Positions 5,632 to 8,226 of a stretch of 8,226 bases of DNA are shown here, one piece after another (position 1 is the first letter of the stretch; each line of letters opens with the position of its first letter). Source of the stretch: JAAYEL01 sp964344625 (GTDB taxonomy: Bacteria; Bacillota; Clostridia; Tissierellales; Peptoniphilaceae); NCBI GenBank assembly GCA_964344625.1, contig CAYFNZ010000041.1, positions 1 to 8,226 of the forward strand, read 5' to 3'. The notes under the pieces were generated by a model. That model had not been told where the DNA came from and searched no databases. It worked only from the letters and a program-made list of their open reading frames with translations. A program made the position numbers and the translations under genes.

Positions 5632-6529
5632 TTCTTTTTTTTAAGTCCATAATGGTTGCTATGACCTCGGCCCCTAGTATAATTGACTGGCAAATCATTA
5701 AAAGCCAGATTAGTAGGGCGAGAATTCCTGCCATAGACCCGTAGTAGATGTTCATGGCGGAAAGGTCTTGGGTGTATGAGTAAACCTTGGTGATAATGAT
5801 GATGGCAAGGGAGGTGAAGGCTGCCCCGATTAGGGCGGCATCAAATGGAATCTTGTTTTTTGAGTCTGTTGCTGACACAAACTTATATAAAAACAAGAAT
5901 AAAACCGTCATCATCAAAATAGGCGTAAGGGAAATAAAGCCATTTACCAGGATGGCATAAAGCCTTGGAACAACTTCCTTTAGGTTTGTAAATTGGTCTA
6001 AAAACCTCAAAATCTTCGAATTAAAGACATTGAAGAATAGAAGTGCCATCAAAACAATTGTAAAAAGGATCAAGTAGACAATCCCAAAGGCCTTCTCAAA
6101 AATAAAATTCTTATTTTTATTACTTTCAAATATTTCATTCAAAGTCTTTACTAGGCCTGAAAATCCCCTAGAACCCAGCCAGAGCCAGGACCACAAGGCA
6201 AGGATTGAAAGCCCTGAAGACCTCAAACTAATCATGCCCTGAAACAGAGGAGTCAAGATTGCTGCTGTACTTTCCGGAAGAAAACTAATCAACTCAAAAA
6301 CTGATTCATCAAAAGACTCCGTCACAAAAGAAAGGATCTGAGATACAAAAATCAGCATGGGTATCAAGGAAAGCAGAAAATTATAGGCCAAAAAAGAAGA
6401 AATATTTGAAAAATTAATCCTCTCCATATTAGCCAGCAAGGTTTCCACAAAAATTAGGACTTTATTAGTAAAGGGGTATTTTTTTAGCCCCTCAATAATT
6501 TTTAACTTCAACTTGTTTAATTTATTCAT
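5632..6529 (-). CDS. YihY/BrkB-family inner membrane protein, 3' end in gap
   Basis: About 299 codons are visible before the gap; family members are usually 280-330 residues, so only a short cytoplasmic tail should be missing. The protein has six likely membrane segments at about residues 42-66, 105-123, 147-168, 190-217, 230-250 and 263-293. Typical family features are FLAYNFLLSLIPMLIF (46-61), the aromatic LWSWLWLGSRGFSGL (112-126) with a following NEIF, and a last helix ending IILGAEVIATI (283-293). The family was once called ribonuclease BN in error; members are membrane proteins of uncertain, possibly transport, function. The ATG has GAGGAC five bases upstream and a promoter on the minus strand at 6563-6592. 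It points toward the gap, convergent with the gpx fragment, and diverges from the lipoprotein gene. Confidence 0.9.
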
Positions 6530-6562
6530 AATTCGTCCTCGTCTAAATATTTCATAAAATTA

Positions 6563-6592
6563 ATTATACCCAAAACACACTAAATTAGCCAA
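6563..6592 (-). promoter_or_regulatory. Promoter of the YihY/BrkB gene
   Basis: On the minus strand TTGGCT (complement of 6587-6592), an 18-base spacer and a consensus TATAAT (complement of 6563-6568) lie 34 bases upstream of the coding start. The -10 is perfect and the -35 partial. Confidence 0.6.
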
Positions 6593-6605
6593 TTTATACT
6601 TTCAT

Positions 6606-6622
6606 GGCCAATGCCTTTGGCC
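6606..6622. repeat. GC-rich inverted repeat between divergent promoters
   Basis: GGCCAA (6606-6611) and TTGGCC (6617-6622) flank five bases. It sits between the two divergent -35 elements in otherwise AT-rich DNA, so it may be an operator, but no known regulator motif is recognised. Confidence 0.35.
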
Positions 6623-6630
6623 CAACTTGT

Positions 6631-6659
6631 TTGTCCTTGCCCTACAAAAGCGATATAAT
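6631..6659 (+). promoter_or_regulatory. Promoter of the lipoprotein-acyltransferase unit
   Basis: TTGTCC (6631-6636), a 17-base spacer and a consensus TATAAT (6654-6659) predict a start near 6666, leaving a leader of about 63 bases that contains the FNR-like palindrome. Confidence 0.65.
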
Positions 6660-6670
6660 TAACAATATAA

Positions 6671-6688
6671 TATTGATAAAAATCAATA
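6671..6688. promoter_or_regulatory. FNR/CRP-family-like palindrome TTGAT-N4-ATCAA
   Basis: TATTGAT (6671-6677), four A residues and ATCAATA (6682-6688) form a perfect 7-bp palindrome whose core equals the FNR consensus TTGAT-N4-ATCAA. Its centre is about 14 bases downstream of the predicted transcription start, a position expected to repress rather than activate the lipoprotein promoter. The surroundings are almost pure A/T, so chance occurrence is a real alternative. Confidence 0.45.
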
Positions 6689-6728
6689 ATATAAAAATAA
6701 AAAAATCTAAAAGAAAGAAGGAGAAGTT

Positions 6729-7271
6729 ATGAAAAAATTACTAACCTTACTAGTCTGCCTGACCCTAATACTAAGCCTGAGTGCTTGCGGTAACAAAGAC
6801 AATCCTAGCCAAGATGGCAATAAACCAGAAGAAAATTCCGACATCAATATGGACAAAAAATTAGCCGACATGATAAAAGAAATAACTGATGGAATCGAAC
6901 TTCCACAATCAGAAGTTTTTGACCTAGATGATGAAAACTTTGAAGCCTTTGCCTTCATTAAAAAACAAGAAGGCATGGAAGGAGTTGCCTCAGAAGCGCA
7001 AATCTTAACCATGGCCCACTCCCTTATATTAGTTAGGACACAAGAAAAAGACACTGAAAATATAGCCAAGGAAATATCTGAAAATGCCAACACAATAAAG
7101 TGGATTTGCGTTGAAGCCGAAGCTGGCAAGGTCTTTTACGGACCAAACTACGTATTCCTAGTAATGACCTACAAGGATGATGTAGACAGCCTAAAGGCAA
7201 ACTTTGAAAAAGTAACAGGCATAAAAGAAGCAAAGAGCCTTGATGTAAAAAGTCAAGACATGCCACAATAA
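6729..7271 (+). CDS. Putative lipoprotein of unrecognised family
   Basis: This 180-residue protein starts with a clear type II signal peptide: MKK, a hydrophobic stretch (4-17) and the lipobox LSAC with Cys20 as the lipid-modified residue, so it should be anchored on the outer face of the membrane. A polar, low-complexity linker rich in Asn, Asp, Glu, Lys and Pro (21-40) leads to a globular domain (about 41-165). Notable segments are HSLILVRTQE (97-106), NTIKWICVEAEAGKVFYGPN (121-140) with a single internal cysteine at 127, and a hydrophobic strand YVFLVMTY (141-148). The KWICVEA block looks like a conserved motif I associate with small clostridial lipoproteins, possibly related to DUF4358, but I cannot assign a family or function. 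AAGGAG (6718-6723) lies five bases before the ATG. The acyltransferase gene follows after two bases. Confidence 0.85.
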   Translation: MKKLLTLLVCLTLILSLSACGNKDNPSQDGNKPEENSDINMDKKLADMIKEITDGIELPQSEVFDLDDENFEAFAFIKKQEGMEGVASEAQILTMAHSLILVRTQEKDTENIAKEISENANTIKWICVEAEAGKVFYGPNYVFLVMTYKDDVDSLKANFEKVTGIKEAKSLDVKSQDMPQ

Positions 7272-7273
7272 AT

Positions 7274-8226
7274 ATGAATTTAAAAAAGACAAAAAGGCCC
7301 ATCATGGGCCTTGCAGCATTTTTAATAATCCTATTTCACCTTTATCCTGTCCCAAGAGGGGGAGATTTCCTGTCTGCAATTCTTAGATTTGTCATAACAA
7401 CAGCCTATGTAGGCGTGGACATCTTCTTTTTTATGGCAGGATACATGGCATATTTTTCAGACACAAAAGACTACAAACAATATATCAAAAGAAAATTTCT
7501 TAACATTTATCCCATCTTCATTCTATTGAGCCTGATATATTTTATAATGGGAAAAATAAAGCTAGCTACCATGTTTAAGACCCTACTGGGCCTAGAACTT
7601 TTCAAAAAGGGGGGAGGCTCCCTACTGTGGTTTGTGCCGTCAATCATGATTTTCTACCTATTGGTTCCCTTTATAAAAAAGGGACTTGAAAGACATGGAC
7701 CAAAATTCTTAACCCTAGTCCTAGCCGCCTGGCTGGCGATAGTCCTTATCATGGAAAATACTTTTACCAACCACAGTATCAACATTTTCCTAGCCAGGAT
7801 TCCAATCATCCTAATTGGAATGAGCCTTGCTAAATACGAAGGAAGCTGGGACAGGAAAAAAGAAATAATTATTGGGGGCATTGTCCTTGCAATCGGCCTA
7901 TTTTTAACCATAAATTATGGCTACATAGTTAAGAAAAACATCCTGATTACTGACAGCTTTTACATCCTTGCCATCCCATATTGCCTGGGACTTTTACTGG
8001 TCTTGGATGTCATTTTTGCAAGAGTAAAATCTATGTTCTTTGATAATTTGGGAAAAATTTCTTTGGAAATGTATTGCATTCAAATGGTCTTGGGTTTTTA
8101 CTTTTTTAATATTTTCTCAAAAGTTATTAAGGACTCAAGAATCATCTTTGTATTTGTATTTTTGGCGGTTGTGGCACTTTCATTTTTCTTGAAATTTGTA
8201 AAGAAAAGCCTTGGTGAGCTTAAAAG
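7274..8226 (+). CDS. Acyltransferase family 3 membrane protein (OafA/WecH-like), 3' end outside window
   Basis: The frame stays open from the ATG at 7274 to the right edge, 317 full codons. It has the layout of membrane O-acyltransferases of the acyltransferase-3 family, which transfer acetyl or other acyl groups to cell-surface glycans. The first membrane helix ends in the conserved histidine (ILFHLYP, His22), followed by YVGVDIFFFMAGYM (45-58), where the family has a GVxxFFxxSGF pattern, then a basic KRKFLNIYP (72-80) and the LWFVPSIMIFYLLVPFI helix (118-134). About nine or ten hydrophobic helices follow. Typical lengths are 330-380 residues, so only a short part should be missing. The start is two bases after the lipoprotein stop and has no strong binding site, which suggests translational coupling. 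ATG 7304 has AAAAGG before it but would remove part of the conserved first helix region. The acceptor is unknown; cell-wall or polysaccharide modification is inferred from the family. Confidence 0.88.
   Translation, partial: MNLKKTKRPIMGLAAFLIILFHLYPVPRGGDFLSAILRFVITTAYVGVDIFFFMAGYMAYFSDTKDYKQYIKRKFLNIYPIFILLSLIYFIMGKIKLATMFKTLLGLELFKKGGGSLLWFVPSIMIFYLLVPFIKKGLERHGPKFLTLVLAAWLAIVLIMENTFTNHSINIFLARIPIILIGMSLAKYEGSWDRKKEIIIGGIVLAIGLFLTINYGYIVKKNILITDSFYILAIPYCLGLLLVLDVIFARVKSMFFDNLGKISLEMYCIQMVLGFYFFNIFSKVIKDSRIIFVFVFLAVVALSFFLKFVKKSLGELK
7294..7312 (+). repeat. GC-rich hairpin at the start of the acyltransferase gene
   Basis: AAGGCCC (7294-7300) and GGGCCTT (7306-7312) form a perfect 7-bp stem with a five-base loop, codons 7-13 of the acyltransferase. 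There is no immediate T-run, so it is not a standard terminator, but in the mRNA it could lower translation or stop part of the transcripts after the lipoprotein gene. Confidence 0.5.

Noticed and set aside
7304..7306. ATG 7304 as the true start of the acyltransferase
   Set aside because: It has AAAAGG upstream, but it lies in the hairpin loop and would cut the basic N-terminal segment before the first helix; the ATG at 7274, two bases after the lipoprotein stop, gives the usual family N-terminus. It stays a possible secondary start.

Overview
The window reads as chromosomal DNA of a low-GC Gram-positive anaerobe. Candidate promoters are TTGNNN/TATAAT-like, often with an extended -10; ribosome binding sites are purine-rich and many Arg codons are AGG. 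An iron-sulfur L-serine dehydratase split into two subunits and the acpS-nnrD-alr-mazF order both point to the Clostridia/Tissierellia. A Peptoniphilaceae member such as Anaerococcus or Peptoniphilus is my best guess; this is inference from gene content, not a database match.

Layout. Positions 1-165 hold an AT-rich array of four diverged direct repeats, three with inverted partners; it may continue left of the window. On the minus strand at about 268-714 lies the remains of a DUF3793-family gene with its N-terminal part missing, ending in a large nested hairpin. From 874 to 2423 a two-gene operon encodes the beta (sdaAB) and alpha (sdaAA) subunits of L-serine dehydratase, which converts serine to pyruvate and ammonia. 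From 2425 a second transcription unit begins at a good extended -10 promoter. It encodes one polypeptide joining holo-ACP synthase to NAD(P)HX dehydratase (acpS-nnrD), followed with an 11-base overlap by alanine racemase (alr). A MazF-type endoribonuclease gene follows with its own promoter and a strong terminator. The order acpS / nnr / alr / mazEF is familiar in Firmicutes, but no antitoxin gene is present here.

Downstream of the mazF terminator is an in-frame piece of a glutathione peroxidase gene lacking the first half. It runs into a run of exactly 100 Ns (5532-5631), an assembly gap, so the two sides may not truly be adjacent. Right of the gap, a YihY/BrkB-family membrane protein lies on the minus strand, its last codons lost in the gap. 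A divergent intergenic region (6530-6728) carries promoters for both directions and a perfect FNR-type palindrome (TTGAT-N4-ATCAA). Then come a lipoprotein gene of unrecognised family and, two bases later, a membrane acyltransferase-3 family gene that runs off the right end.

Most of the window is ordinary housekeeping and amino-acid metabolism. The parts worth a second look are the left-end repeat array, the AcpS-NnrD fusion, the antitoxin-less mazF, two decaying genes, unusual active-site residues in Alr, and the FNR-like site before the lipoprotein/acyltransferase pair. I saw no clearly new multi-gene system, no CRISPR array, no tRNA or rRNA gene and no transposase.
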